Positions 10,768-22,338 of a stretch of 64,000 nucleotides of DNA are shown in pieces; within the stretch, counting starts at the first letter, position 1, and each line of letters starts with the position of its first letter. This stretch comes from Stagonosporopsis chrysanthemi (lineage: Eukaryota; Ascomycota; Dothideomycetes; Pleosporales; Didymellaceae): the NCBI GenBank assembly GCA_022560025.1, contig JAFISE010000022.1, positions 186,001 through 250,000 on the forward strand, in the 5' to 3' direction. Below the pieces are notes generated by a model. It did no database searches and was not told where the DNA came from. It saw only the letters and a program-made list of their open reading frames with translations. The position numbers were made by a program, and so were the translations under genes.

Positions 10768-12331
10768 ATGTTGTCGCTGCCAGGCCTCAATTTGGCCGCG
10801 CCGCCCACCGAGACCCTCAGTGCACCGACCTCGTCTGTCACAAGAGAACAAGATCTGCCTGCAAACACAGAATACCGCTTCGAAGTCAGCTTCTCGCGCA
10901 CCCTTACTGTCCGTTTACGATCTGGCACTGCTGAGTACTTCGGCACCGAGCTCGCACCCTCCACCACATACAGCTTCCAGGGCACCAAGGGCGCAATATA
11001 CACATGGCATGGCTGCAAGCTCGAGCTCGGCGGTGAGGTCGAGTCCGATTACGTCGCCGAGGAGACGCCCATGATGAGCCTCGCGAACCTGCACTTCGCG
11101 CTGGAGCTGCTGCGCGACAAGAGCGCGGCCAGCAACGGTGTCGAAATGGGCCCACGTGTGCTGGTAGTTGGTGCAGAGAACTCAGGCAAGACCGCCCTCG
11201 TCAAAACCCTCACTTCCTACGCCGTCAAAAGCGGGCGACAGCCCATGGTGATCAACCTCGACCCGCGCCAGGGCATGCTGAGCGTACCCGGCTCCTTCTC
11301 CGCTGCCGCGTTCTCCTCCATCGTCGATATCGAGGAAGGATGGGGCAGCAGTCCCATCTCCGGCCCCAGCCCGATCCCTGTCAAGATGCCGCTGGTGTAC
11401 CACTACGGACTGCAGGATCCGGAGGAAGGGAAACTGTTCAAGCCGCTGGTCACACGGATGGCGCTTGCGGTGACGAGCCGGCTGGAGGAGGACAAAGCGA
11501 GCAGGTTGGCGGGCTTCGTTATTGATAGCTCAGGGGCCATCAGCGCGGGGAAGGGCGGGGTGTATGAGAACATAGAGCATATTGTTTCTGAGTTTTCCGG
11601 TGCGTGTGATGTGATATGTCGACCTGCCTTTTCCCTCTTCTATTACCTTACCCAGCGCTCCTCCCACACACGCCTGTCTCTCCATTCCACTTCCCTCCAC
11701 CCCGTCACCCTCGCATCCTCAGAACCTCAACTAACATAACCCCCAGTCAACATCCTCCTCACCCTCGGCTCCGAGCGCCTCTACTCCGACCTCTCGCGAA
11801 AATTCTCTTCGCGCCCCGACGAACCCGTCTCTGTGCTGCGCATCGACAAATCCGGCGGCTGCGTCGATCTGAGCGCGGACTACATGAAAGCATTACGGCA
11901 CGCGCAGATACGGCAATACTTCTTCGGCCACGGCGAAGACGCGCTAGCGCCGAGCAGTATGACCGCGGACTACGGGGACTTGAATATCTTCAGGATTGTT
12001 GAAGGTATGTGTTTCATTTAAACCCCCTCCCATTCGACTAGGACGACGACTAATCAATCCAGATAACTCCTTCCGCCCCGAAACCGAGCTCTATGAACGC
12101 GTCACCCCGTCAGCGGCACTGACGAACAAACTCCTGGCCATCACGACTGCGAGTCCGAATGATAGGCACGAAGTCATCAGAGATAGTAGTGTGAGGGGGT
12201 ATGTGTATGTGGCTGATGTGGATGAGGCGAAGAGGAAGGTCAGGTTGCTGAGTCCACAACCGGGGCATTTGCCGGGGAGTGCGACGGTGTTGGGGAGTTG
12301 GCCTGAGGATGTTGCTGGGTTAGTTAGCTGA
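10768..12331 (+). CDS. CLP1: Pre-mRNA cleavage complex II protein CLP1, 452 aa (3 exons)
   Basis: Exons are 10768-11599, 11747-12004 and 12063-12331. The introns are 147 nt (GTGCGT, branch CTAAC, acceptor CCCCAG) and 58 nt (GTATGT...CCAG). The ATG at 10768 is used; the GTG just before it is not. Residues 30-95 form the N-terminal beta domain (TEYRFEVSFSRTLTVRLRSG, then KGAIYTWHGCKLELGG). The Walker A P-loop GAENSGKT is at 135-142, followed by VINLDPRQGMLSVPGSF. The C-terminal domain includes GYVYVADVDEAKRKVRLLSP near the end. CLP1 is part of cleavage factor IA/II in pre-mRNA 3' end formation and belongs to the polynucleotide-kinase-like P-loop family. The fungal form is usually structural, binding ATP and PCF11. 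The length agrees with the family. Confidence 0.94.
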
Positions 12332-12512
12332 GGTAGGGGGGAAAGCTAGTGGGCGGGACGTGGTGCGGTGTATGCTTGAAAAGATGTATTGGAGAAAACA
12401 ATCTTAAGATTCTCTTGTGTAATGGTTTTGTGTGTAAGGGTGACTAGTGTCATCGTGCTGTCTCCGCCGGGTGCTATTGTTCTTGCCCTCCCATCAAACG
12501 TCAGCTCGGGAC

Positions 12513-13600
12513 TCAGTCGTCTTTCATCAGCTTGTCTACTTTCTTTTTCAAGTTCTCGTACTTCAACTTCCACTCTCCAATCTCAACCTGTGCGTCCTGA
12601 ACTCTCTTTTTCTCTTCGGCGAGGTCAGCTTCGAGTTCATGGTTCCATCTCTCCAGGGCGTCTTTCTCACGAGCCCATCCCTCTCCAGCCTCAGTCTTGC
12701 ATTCCTCAACAAAATTCTAAAAGATGCTTTGAAGATGGGGTGAAGGTTGAGATGTCCCGACCGTCTGCGTGGGGGCCATGTCATACCTCGCACGTTTTCG
12801 GATGGCTGGTCTACGAGTTAGAATCATCACTGAAGGTTGGTCATGAGTTTACACTGAGTATCCATCGCATGAAGCGAATCGCCTTCCGCATAAACTCTTT
12901 GCTTGGATTTGCGAAGCGGGATGCTGGAGCTCCTCCCTGGAACCTCATAGGGCGCTAAATCTGACGGTTCTGCGTTCAGTGTTGGTGAAAATTCGACTTC
13001 ACCGAGATGTGTTTTCAGCTTCTCAGCCGTCGCTTGGACGGCTTTTGCTTCGGCTTCAGCAAGGCTGATTTTGTTGTTATGCATGTATATGCATAAATCA
13101 TTGAAGTCCACAAGCAAATCCCTTTGCTCGATATTGTCAATCCAATGAAGATATCCGGCAACAAGGAAGCCAAGCTGGACCAAAGACGCTGTTCGCTTCC
13201 TCAACAAAGCACGCGATCGCCTCGCCTCGTCTTTCTTGTCCGATCAAAGTCTTTTGTGAAAGGGAATGTACGCAAATGGACCTTGAAAGGCGTTCATGAG
13301 CGTCCTGCCTTCATCTTGGAAAGGCGATCCGGTAAGGACGAGCGCTTGTCCTGGCCGTTCATAGAAATAGCGTACAACATTGCCGTCTGAGTGCGCCCAC
13401 ACTCGTGTGCCGCTTCGTTGCTGGTACCAATACGCGATGTGAAGAAGAAAAACATCTTCCTTCTCCCCGCTGTCCTTCTGGAGGTTGCGAGTCTCAAATT
13501 TGTACACGCTCGAATCTGCAATGATCTCGAACTCAAGCGGGAACTCCTTGCGGGCGTAAGTCTCGAAGTCTTCAAGCGTGTACCTGTCCTCGATGTCCAT
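12513..13600 (-). pseudogene. Unknown protein, family member B, interrupted by one in-frame TGA
   Basis: The gene starts at the ATG at 13600 (MDIEDRYTLEDFETYARKEF). It shares blocks with members A and C: a KEFP helix, SSVYKFETRNLQ, GTRVWAHSDGNVVRYF and the hydrophobic LVQLGFLVAGYLHWI block. A TGA at 13244-13246 sits in the same frame between the second and third blocks. No canonical intron removes it: the only frame-preserving candidate (51 nt) begins GTCCAT and ends AAAG. Downstream, the frame continues to about 12853. A charged coiled-coil exon then occupies 12716-12513 (KLKYENLKKKVDKLMKDD at its end), preceded by acceptor CTTTTAG; the short exon between is unresolved. Either a recent nonsense mutation or an unusual intron is possible. 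Gene C lies 551 bp upstream on the same strand. Confidence 0.55.
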
Positions 13601-14151
13601 GGCGAGAGACAGGCAGTTCAAAGCTTAGGGCGCAAAGACACCAGCCTACGCTCTGACAATGTCAGTGAATGCGCCCTGATCCGAGATATAAGATGTATAT
13701 GGTACCTTGGTATGACGTTATAAAAGAAAGGTTTGATCAGAGAAGAAGCGAGAAAGGGTGGATGGCGACGATGAGCTGCACGAATGGTCTGCAAGCAAAG
13801 TACACGATTGCTGACGAGGGGCTATGATAACAAAACGAGTGCACCGCGCTAAGACGCGCTTGTGGGTAGCGGAAAGGTGCAAACGGGTGAGGTGAAGATA
13901 AGTCTGTCAATGGCAGAGACACACACTCATGTTATGTAAAATGCAAACGCGATATGGAAAACGTAGATATGGTGTGTCTTCTTGATGACCGTCCTGTTGA
14001 TTCCTACCCTATTTCTTTCACTGCCATTCACTGCCAAACAATGCGTACATCTCTTCCCGCACCACAGTATTCGAAGTGCTCAGCTGCGCTTGGGCTACCT
14101 TCTATCCAGGCTTAATTGCCTAGAATAAGGATTGCCACTTTTGAGAAGCTG
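13601..14151. other. Intergenic between family members B and C
   Basis: 551 bp with no supported coding sequence. It would contain the promoter of B and the 3' end of C. Confidence 0.5.
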
Positions 14152-15346
14152 CTAACTCCCTTCAGTCTCGTCTCTCCTACCCGTCATTCCAGGTTGGCCG
14201 TCGCGACGCGTCTCACGCTTGTGGCTTTTGCGGCTCCGTCGGGCGGCTTTGTTCAAGGCATACCTTAGCTCGTTCTTCTCCTTCGTCGTTTGAATGTCCA
14301 TGGCGCGAATCCTGGCCTCGTGTTGAGTGAGCTTGGTTCGTAGCTTCTGGATTGTCTTTGCATTTTCGGGTTTTTCAGCCCTCTCCTGCCTTATCATATG
14401 TCTGAAAGACTGAAGTTCAGCCTCTCGCTCTATGAACCTGGACCTCAGGTCTCGGATCTCAGATCGAAGGGTCAAAGTACTCTCCTCAATTTGAGCGCGG
14501 ATATACGCTTCATAAACGTCGATATGAGCCTAGAGAATTTGTGTTAGTGTTATCCCAAAGTGCTGCCTAATCGAGACCGACATTGAGAGCAGACCGAAGG
14601 CTGAGGTTGGAAGCCGTGTTGTGGTTAACATGGCTGCTGAGTGTTGTCTGACCGATTAAGACCACAGCAGAGTCGTCATCTGTTTTACGCCCTTGTGACT
14701 CGTTCGCATCAAGCATGTCTGCGCTGCGCTGCAGTCCCGCTTGATGAGCAAGGTCCGCTTCAGTGGCTTCGAGTTCCTCGATGAGAGTAACACTAGTAGC
14801 CCTAGCGCGGTTCATCTCCTTTGAGTAGTTTTGACATGCTGCTTTAAAGTTCGAGAGCAAGTCTGGATTCGGTAGGTTGAGTGCTTTCTCAAGGCGGCCA
14901 GTGAGTAGAAAGAGGAAGTAAATAGCAGCCTCGGCAATGTCCCGCTCCACTCTGCAAGCTGGTGACATGATGCGCGGAAATGGGTCTGGACATGCCCCAT
15001 CTGCCCCCGTGGACTTGAATCGAGAGCCGAAGTAGATCTTGCTGGTGTTAACTTCTTCAGTAATGGGGACGACTCCGATGTCCTCGCCGTGAAAGTAGCG
15101 TATGTAAGTGTCTGTTGCTAACGCCCAAACCGACGGTCCCCCACTCTTTCGTGCATAGTGTCCAACGAGCAGCATTTGTACGACTCTGGCGCGACCGTTC
15201 GCATCGACGAAATTCTTGTCTTCGAATCTGTACGCGTTCGTGTCGGCGATGGCGTTGTAGTCACCTGGGAACTTTTCCAGTGCGAAGCTTGTGAAGTCAC
15301 TAATGACGTGCTCCTTTCTGGAGACAGCCCCAGAGATAATCGACAT
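14152..15346 (-). CDS. Unknown protein, family member C, with C-terminal coiled coil, 380 aa (2 exons)
   Basis: Exon 1 is 15346-14582 and exon 2 is 14529-14152. They are joined by a 52-nt intron with good branch (CACTAAC) and acceptor (TTCTCTAG) sites but a weak donor, GTCGGT. Residues 1-165 hold the domain shared with members A and B: DFTSFALEKFP, IADTNAYRFEDKNF, GGPSVWALATDTYIRYF and AAIYFLFLLTGRLEKAL. Residues 175-215 are helical, and the second exon is a strongly charged coiled coil (LRSEIRDLRSRFIEREAELQ near its start) with a basic, Arg-rich end (AARRSRKSHKRETRRD). No known domain is recognised. Member C is the cleanest copy for defining the family because its frame is intact over all blocks. 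The basic tail might bind nucleic acid or act as a nuclear signal, which is a guess. Confidence 0.68.
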
Positions 15347-15532
15347 GTTGTGGCAGCGGATTGATAAGGGAGACCGGGGGAAAGGTGAAGCTGGCAGCGT
15401 AGAGGCTGTTTGGCACTAGCGCTCAGACGCTAAAACTAGTGTATCGGCACTAAGTTGCTGAAGGTGAAGTGAAGGCGCTTGAAAGTGTTTACAATCGACG
15501 AATCTACTTACAAAAATCCAGTAAGCATTATC

Positions 15533-18487
15533 TTAAAATCCGCTGACTCTGCTCTTGCCTTTCTTCTTCTTCTTCTTATCAGGACGACCGCCGAACCTTC
15601 CGGGCTCGACCTGACTCTGCGGCACCATGCTGTTCACACCACCGAACCCTCCAAGACCACCTGCCTGACCGTACCCTTGATCTGCTATCTGGCTTGATGT
15701 TGGAATCTGACTGCTGGTTGCCATACCACTTAACATTGGACCTGGTGAACTTCGTGGCACTGCCGGTTGCGAGAACATGGGCTGGCTACTTGTCTGGGTC
15801 TTTGTTCGCAACAACTCATCTTCGCGCCGCTGACGCTTGTCCCTCCGCTCTTTTCTCTTGCGCTCCCTCTCACGCAGTTCTTGACTCTCTTCGTCCGGCG
15901 CGTCTGGTCGCAAGGTCTGTTCTGTAGCCTCCCAGTCGTACTCCGTAGGATCCGTCCCGGGTTGCCAGTGCAACAGCAATTCCGAAACACTCGGTGGAAG
16001 GACGGTTGATGTGCTTGGCACGTCGTCCATAACAGTAAGATGCTTTCTCAAACGAGACAGAGGGTCGCTCAAGGTGGGCTGCACAAAGTCTGGAAATAAC
16101 GGCGACGATGGTGGCATCGAGGACTGCGGCGGCGTGGGCAGTGATGGAGGCAGCAGATCCGCCGGCTTTGAAGGCAAGATAGGAAGTAATAGTGCCTGGC
16201 CTGTACGAATGGCGGACGGTTTCTCTCCTCTATGTTGTAGGTACGTGCTAGCCATTGTGACTTCGGCAGCAATGCGACGAGCCAAGCGTTCCTTTGCCTG
16301 TCGAACAGGGACCGGAACTTCTGCCGGCAGCGATGCGATCCAATTTTGGAGCACAATATCGTATAAATCTGAGATTGAACTCTGCTCGGTCGCGGGGAAA
16401 TGCAGAACACGGGCTGCCGCAATAGGACATAGCGTGTATGTACTTTGAGGATTATCGTCTGCGAGAAGCTGATCCACCTTCGCAGAGCCTTCGTCGACGT
16501 CAGAGACGTGGATGTTATCCAGCGATTCCATGCTATGTGACGTTAGCATGTCAGATGCTACTACTGGAATATTGACCTACATGTGTCTTGGCTGAGCGTC
16601 ATCTGACTCCCCCTTCATCATTTGTTGCAACTGATCTGTAAGAGCGTCTAGCGATATGTCTGCTTCAGCATGGTAATTAAGAAGCGCGCTGTACAGATCC
16701 ATGTGATTCGCCGTTGCCCTCATAGCAAGTCGATCTCGAAGGGGGATCATCTGCAGTATCTGGCTTTGCAACTTCAAGTCAGGTTCGGCGTCCCAGTCAG
16801 GGCCATTGGGCTCCACGAGGTCTTCCATCTCGTCGACGTCATTGCTTGCATCGAGAGAATGTTTAGCAACAACAATTCTTCTCCATACGAGTGGCTCAGA
16901 CTGTGAGACGTATTGTGAGGAAAGCATCACAGTCTGGTAGACGCTCATATCTGCTAGCATGATAGTGAGTTGGTAGAAAGGCACTGCTTCTTCAAGACAC
17001 AGCTGCGCAGTGGCGTTCTTTGGTCTGTGCTCCGGTACAACTTTGGTCCCGTACTGGAGCGACTGTAGATGCATCTGGCTTACACTTGCGGTGGTAGGCA
17101 AGTCCAGGCTTAGAAGGGCTGGGTCGGTAGCAATGACGAAATCTGCAGATGGCGAGGGGTCATATTGGAGTTGGTACACCTGTACAACCTTGTTCATGCG
17201 GGACGTCAAGAATAGATACATCGTTGATTCCAACGCTTGAACGTGCATTCGCAAAGTGATGTCTTCATCTCCTCGGTAGTGTCTTCGAGACAAGAGAACA
17301 GTCGCACCAGCTTCGCCAGCTGTATTGTCAACTGCTGAATCGGACGTAGTCACAGCTATCAAGAAAAGCCTCGTGGAAGTGAGAACGAAGAAGCGATTCT
17401 TGTGTTGGGGTTGCTGCTTGATGTCAAGGATCCAGTCGGAAGAGCGCGTCGGTATTACAGTTGGAGCCTCGAGGTATTCGAAGGCCTCTCCTTTGAGACT
17501 GACCACGCTAAGGTGACGCCGATTGCATATAATAAGTGTGTTGCTGTCTCCCGCCCACAGCAATCTCGCCCAGCCGTCTCCATCGTCTGTTTTCTCGACG
17601 TCTTCCAGAATGTTGCCTACAACCATGCGTGTGACACTGTACTCCTCCCTCTTTGCTCTCCTCTCGATTTGCCAAAGGCTCCATCGATAGCTCTGATCAA
17701 CGACACCGAACTGAAACTGGTATTCGGGGTTGAAAGCTATGTCAGCATGTGGCGAGTCTCCAGTCTGTTCGAGATTGAGGTGATGTATCGGTCGTGCGGA
17801 GAGGAGCGACGGTGGTAGGTCGTAGTAAAGTGACGGGTTGGCTGCTCGGCGTCCTCGATGGTATGAAGGTCGAAGCAGTACTGTCTTCGAGGGTAGACGC
17901 ACGGCCAGAAAGCTGTTGCTGTTCTCTGCTTGCGCAAAGCAGATTTGCTGGATGGGAGCCGCATCCTCATTCCAATAGCCACTGTCTACAATCCTAAAAG
18001 AAGGACCGTCCAGCCACACGGACTTGTCGCCTTTCCAGCCCTGTCTCTGCTGTCCGAGGGGTGCCAAACGTAGAATGCTTCCAGATGGGCCAGTCGGTAA
18101 TGCAGCGATTCGTTTCGGCCGGACGAATTTCTTCAGGAAGACGGTGCCATAAGACAAAAGGTCGCCCACGTGGGGATCGAAGGTCGATGTCGCACAGTCG
18201 ATGGCTTCAGATACTGCGTGGAGCTCGGGCAGGTGTTTTGCAGCCGGAACAAGCTGCGTGTGATTCTGCGTGAGCCGTTCGACGTCTTTACGTGTGCTGG
18301 TCGCATTCCTGTTGACCTTCATGAGTGAAAAGCTTATTGCTGCAGGTATCGCAAGCTGCCACTCGGCAACCCGCTTCAAAGTATTTGAAGTCGGCTGTCT
18401 GGAGGTGTTCCAATAACGGTCATCCAGATCGTAATTCGAAAGTCCAGGCCGGCCATAGTTTAGATCATGGAGCGGAGTATCAGCCAT
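15533..18487 (-). CDS. RRN6: RNA polymerase I-specific initiation factor RRN6-like, 968 aa (2 exons)
   Basis: Exon 1 is 18487-16581 and exon 2 is 16532-15533, separated by a 48-nt intron (GTAGGT, branch GCTAAC, acceptor ACATAG). The first 400 residues form the beta-propeller region (LLSYGTVFLKKFVRPKRIA, then FNPEYQFQFGVVDQSYRWSL and LLWAGDSNTLIICNRRHLSV). A helical domain follows (from about residue 560), then a low-complexity C-terminus with an Arg/Lys-rich helix (ELRERERKRKERRDKRQRRE). It ends in a K-rich tail, GRPDKKKKKKGKSRVSGF, which is the hallmark of fungal RRN6. RRN6 belongs to the core factor (RRN6-RRN7-RRN11) that recruits Pol I to the rDNA promoter in the nucleolus. The start codon lies 358 bp from that of divergent SPC25. 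Confidence 0.88.
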
Positions 18488-18845
18488 TTGGACTGAGGTA
18501 GGGTTTGCGATCCGAGATAGTATGCGGCAATCGAATCATGCTTTGAGCACTCCTTGACTATTGTGACTATAGGTGAGGTGAACGCAAGACGTGCTTCGCG
18601 GAACGGAACCCGTAGGTGAAGAAGAGGTGCATTGTTCATGTGGGGCCGAGTGGAAAAATCGCGCTAGGATTCGCATGCACGTGCACGCCGCCGCTCGCGC
18701 TCCTTCTGCGCTAGGGCGGCGGTTTGTTTACCGAGCAACCATCCCAAAACAACGACCGTCAACCTATCTTGAACCACATCAGACGCTCCCAGTGGCACCA
18801 GAAGCTCCAAACGCACAGCAAATATTGCGACAGACTAGTCACATC
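18488..18845. other. Shared 5' region of RRN6 and SPC25
   Basis: 358 bp between divergent start codons. The SPC25 frame stays open upstream to 18591 without a plausible ATG for the family, so this part is taken as 5' leader and promoter. Confidence 0.5.
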
Positions 18846-19661
18846 ATGACGACCTTCGAGCCTTCCCTTAGCAGCTCAATGCGCGCTTCCCACGACGTGC
18901 CTTCGATGGCAGATCAACTGCCCAGCATCAATTTCGGCTTTGACGACTTGCGCAGTCGTATGAACCAGTTCACAACACGATTCGACGCATTCATCGAGAA
19001 TGGGCGGAGGAGAGTCTTGGAAGAGAGGAATCAGTTCCGCATGAATGTTGCAGAGCTGCATGGTATGTTTTACGTATGACGTGGCGCCCAATAACAAAGG
19101 CTAACGACTTTTGCAGAGGACCAGCGCATGAAGAAGCGCGACATTGAAATTCTCGATCTCAAGCAGAATCAGCACAGCCAAAACATCGCCAAAGAGTCGC
19201 AAGAGAAGGCCGAGATGCAGGAAGCAATTAGTGGCCTCACACAACAGCGTGACGAGCGCTTGACCCACCGCGACACCCTCCGCTCCCAGATCGACGATAT
19301 CCAAAAAACCATCTCTGCGCGCAGAGAAGCACAGCTCAAACACCGCCGCTACCTGGACGGCCAATCGCGTTACAATGAGCCCGAGCTAGATTTCTGGGAG
19401 AACTACCTCGGTCTTAGAATCGAGGGCTTGGGCAAGGATGACAGGTTGAAGTTTGTCTACACAAACGTTGATGAGCGCGAATGGGATCGTGAGGCCTGGT
19501 TCGAGCTCGACACATCAGAGCGCGACTACAGGGTACTTGAGATCCGGCCAAAGGCCGAGCGAGAGGAGGTGGATCGAGTGGTAGAGCGACTAAATGAGAC
19601 GCGCGACCTCGCAGGTTTTCTGAAAGGCATGCGAGAGCTTTTCGTGGAGGCGTGTAAATAA
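18846..19661 (+). CDS. SPC25: Kinetochore protein SPC25, 253 aa (2 exons)
   Basis: Exons are 18846-19062 and 19117-19661, joined over a 54-nt intron (GTATGT, branch CTAAC, acceptor TTTGCAG). The start MTTFEPSLSSSMRASHDVPS was chosen because fungal SPC25 proteins begin similarly. The middle is a long coiled coil (residues 45-155, with EDQRMKKRDIEILDLKQNQH just after the splice). The C-terminal globular SPC25 domain spans about residues 165-253 (ELDFWENYLGLRIEG, then LKFVYTNVDEREWDREAWFE). SPC25 pairs with SPC24 in the NDC80 complex and anchors it to the inner kinetochore. The length matches the family. The 3' end is convergent with the DHX35-like gene, 86 bp apart. Confidence 0.92.
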
Positions 19662-19747
19662 GCAGACTTTTACGACTTGGATATAATGCGGCGTTCGGGA
19701 CGTGTTGGATAGCTTCGATCAATACCCAGTTCTCTTTCCTTCAATCT

Positions 19748-21772
19748 TCATCTCCGCCCATTCTTAACCTTGTAAAACTCTGGCGCATACTCCGTCAGCC
19801 AGTCCATATCCACGCTCGAGATATCACGAATGTAGATCTTATCCCTCGTCGACAAGATCTCCGTGTAGATGACCCAGTCCGCCTTGCGATGAAAGAATAC
19901 CGAACTCGGATGCGCCCACAACGTCGTCTTCCCATCAACCGTCGTGAAACTCCCATCACTCTTGAACCGCGCAACATGCGCGAAGAAGCCTATAGTAAGA
20001 CATCTTCTCACGCGCTCCGCCAACGGCTTACCACCCACGCGCAGCACATCCGGCGCACCAAGCGCGCTCTCCTTGACACCGAAGCGGTCGAGATACGCAG
20101 CGAGCTGCTTCCTCACACTCACCGCCTTGACCATCGACTTGTGGTTCAGACAATTCTCGCGACACCACTGTACATCCTTCTCCGCGCGCTCAAACGCGGT
20201 GAACACGTTGTACAGCGTGAGGTGATCACCTTCTGCAACCGCGAACCGCCGCCGTGCTTTCTCAAGCTGGGCTTTATTGTCATTGTGGCTGACGAACGCG
20301 TTACCTTGCAGCGTCATCATGGCTGCGATGCTCAGCATCTCGCTCAGGCAGTTGAAATCGGGGCTCGCGGCGCTCAACAGGGCTTTTGCTAGCATGGGCT
20401 CGAGAGGGAGCTCGGCCATCCGCGTGCCCAGTGGTCTTGTGAGACGCGCATTCGCGTCTAGCGCGCCGAGGGAGTAGAGCAAGTCCAGGGCGCGCGTTAT
20501 CAGCGCGGAAGGGGGCGGGGAGAGATAGTCGAAGCGCACGAGATTTGTGATACCGAGGTTGAGGAGCTGCAGGAGGACTGGGGCGAGGTTTGAGCGCTGT
20601 ATTTCAGGGAAAGTGGCTTCTTCGAGCCCTTTGAAGGCGGCTTCGGTGTATAGTCTGAAGCATTTTCCAGGGCGTGTTCGCCCGGCGCGTCCGGAACGTT
20701 GGGTTGCGGAGGCGCGTGAGACGGGGACGACGTTGAGGTTCTCGATTCCGAGACGTACGTCGTAGGCGCGCAATTTTACGTAGCCACTGTCCACGACATA
20801 GACAATGCCTTCGATGGTGACACTGGCTTCGGCGATGTTGGTGCTAAGGATTACCTTCCGCGTATTGGTAGGAGCTTTTTGGAAAACGAACATCTGCTCT
20901 TCTTCTGTGAGGCCAGCGTACAGTGGCAATGGCATGAGTTTTTGGTGCGTGGAAGGTAAATCTGCGGTCCGATCGCTGAGAATATCGATCGCGTCGTCGA
21001 TCTCTTCTCGTCCAGTCAAGAAGACCAGTATGTCTCCATCAGCCTCATTCCTGTGGATATCCATGATTGCCTCGACAGCTCTGTCGATGTAGTTGTTGGT
21101 AGGCTCAGAGATATATTGCACCTCGACCGGATGCGTACGCCCTTGTATCCCCACAATCCTGCCGTACTCTTCCCTGGTCTTTTCCCAGACCTTCTCCCCT
21201 TCCTCCGGTCTGAAAAAGTCCAGGAACCGCTCGGCTTCTAACGTTGCACTGCTGACCACCACTCTTAGATCCTCTCTCTTTCTCAATACTTTCTTGAGCA
21301 AGCTGAGCAGTATATCGCTGCTCAGGCTTCTTTCATGTGCTTCGTCAACCATAATAACCGAATACCGCTTCAACAATGGGTCGACCAACATCTCCCTCAG
21401 TAACAACCCATCAGTGACGAACTTGATCTGCGTAGCTGCGCTGGTGGCATCCATGAAGCGAAATGAAAAGCCGACTTTCTGTCCCACCGGCGTCCCAACC
21501 TCATCTGCGACACGATTTGCTACGCTCTGCGCTGCTATCCGACGAGGCTGGGTGACGGCGATTTGCGAACCAGAAGCACACCACCCCGCGTTAAGTAGAT
21601 ACTGTGGTATTTGTGTTGTCTTGCCAGATCCTGTCTCCCCCACAATGATGGTTACGGGATGCGTCTCGATGGTGTAGAGAAGTTGGTCTTTTAGTTGCGC
21701 AATTGGTAGGAGAGTTGGGGGTTTGTAGAGTTCGGGGATATTGAAACCTCCATATTCCTCTTCCTCGGCCAT
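19748..21772 (-). CDS. DHX35: DEAH-box ATP-dependent RNA helicase, DHX35-like, 674 aa
   Basis: A single uninterrupted exon. The DEAH helicase motifs are in order: P-loop GETGSGKT (45-52), TQPRR (motif Ia), TDGLLLRE, DEAH (143-146), VSSAT (motif III), LVFLTGREEID (here ILVFLTGREEID), TNIAEASVTIEGI and QRSGRAGRTRPGKCFRLY (motif VI). Then follow the winged-helix/ratchet HA2 region (SLGALDANARLTRPLGTRMA) and the OB-fold (ADWVIYTEILSTRDKIYIRD). The short N-terminus, which begins MAEEEEYGGFNIPELYKPP, and the total length fit DHX35, a spliceosome C-complex-associated helicase absent from budding yeast. PRP22/PRP2/PRP43-type proteins are longer at the N-terminus. The family call is firm; the paralogue call is likely. 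Confidence 0.9.
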   Translation of the reverse strand: MAEEEEYGGFNIPELYKPPTLLPIAQLKDQLLYTIETHPVTIIVGETGSGKTTQIPQYLLNAGWCASGSQIAVTQPRRIAAQSVANRVADEVGTPVGQKVGFSFRFMDATSAATQIKFVTDGLLLREMLVDPLLKRYSVIMVDEAHERSLSSDILLSLLKKVLRKREDLRVVVSSATLEAERFLDFFRPEEGEKVWEKTREEYGRIVGIQGRTHPVEVQYISEPTNNYIDRAVEAIMDIHRNEADGDILVFLTGREEIDDAIDILSDRTADLPSTHQKLMPLPLYAGLTEEEQMFVFQKAPTNTRKVILSTNIAEASVTIEGIVYVVDSGYVKLRAYDVRLGIENLNVVPVSRASATQRSGRAGRTRPGKCFRLYTEAAFKGLEEATFPEIQRSNLAPVLLQLLNLGITNLVRFDYLSPPPSALITRALDLLYSLGALDANARLTRPLGTRMAELPLEPMLAKALLSAASPDFNCLSEMLSIAAMMTLQGNAFVSHNDNKAQLEKARRRFAVAEGDHLTLYNVFTAFERAEKDVQWCRENCLNHKSMVKAVSVRKQLAAYLDRFGVKESALGAPDVLRVGGKPLAERVRRCLTIGFFAHVARFKSDGSFTTVDGKTTLWAHPSSVFFHRKADWVIYTEILSTRDKIYIRDISSVDMDWLTEYAPEFYKVKNGRR

Positions 21773-22338
21773 GACTCAGCTTTACTTCTCCGGGTTGAAG
21801 TTCGATGCTGGGTGATGATGAATGGTCGATGGCGACCGCAAAGAGGCTAGATAATCAGACTAACCAGTTACGGCGTTAGCGTCCGGCGCACTTCTCACGT
21901 TCCCTCCACATGTACTAATGATAGCTTCATCACTCGAGGCCAAACGATCAAATTATTAAAACTTTTTGTATCCCTTTGCCTCGCATAGGTCAATATTTCT
22001 GGAAGAAATGACGTCAATCTTGTTGACTACTTAACGACTTCCTTCACCATTACTTGCCGTCGCGGCTGGTCATTACATAGTCCCATCAGGATCGCCATCA
22101 TCTACCATTACCGTATCCAATTGGAAGCCAAGGCAGAACACATTTCATTCAGCTCGGATCCTTGATGTACTACCGGTAATCCTGTTTCGTGTCGGGTTGA
22201 GTAAGACGTTCTTTGAGAGCGCGGCTTCGCTTACCTGGAAAAACATCAGCAAGAGCTATCAGTATTCTGAAGCATACGTACTACGCTGTGCGGCCAGATC
22301 AGTTCCAGTTTTTCTAGCTCAGCATCAATCTGCCGCTA
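21773..22338. other. Intergenic upstream of the DHX35-like gene
   Basis: About 570 bp with no supported gene. It includes the DHX35 promoter side and an AT-rich patch around 21940-22010. Confidence 0.4.
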
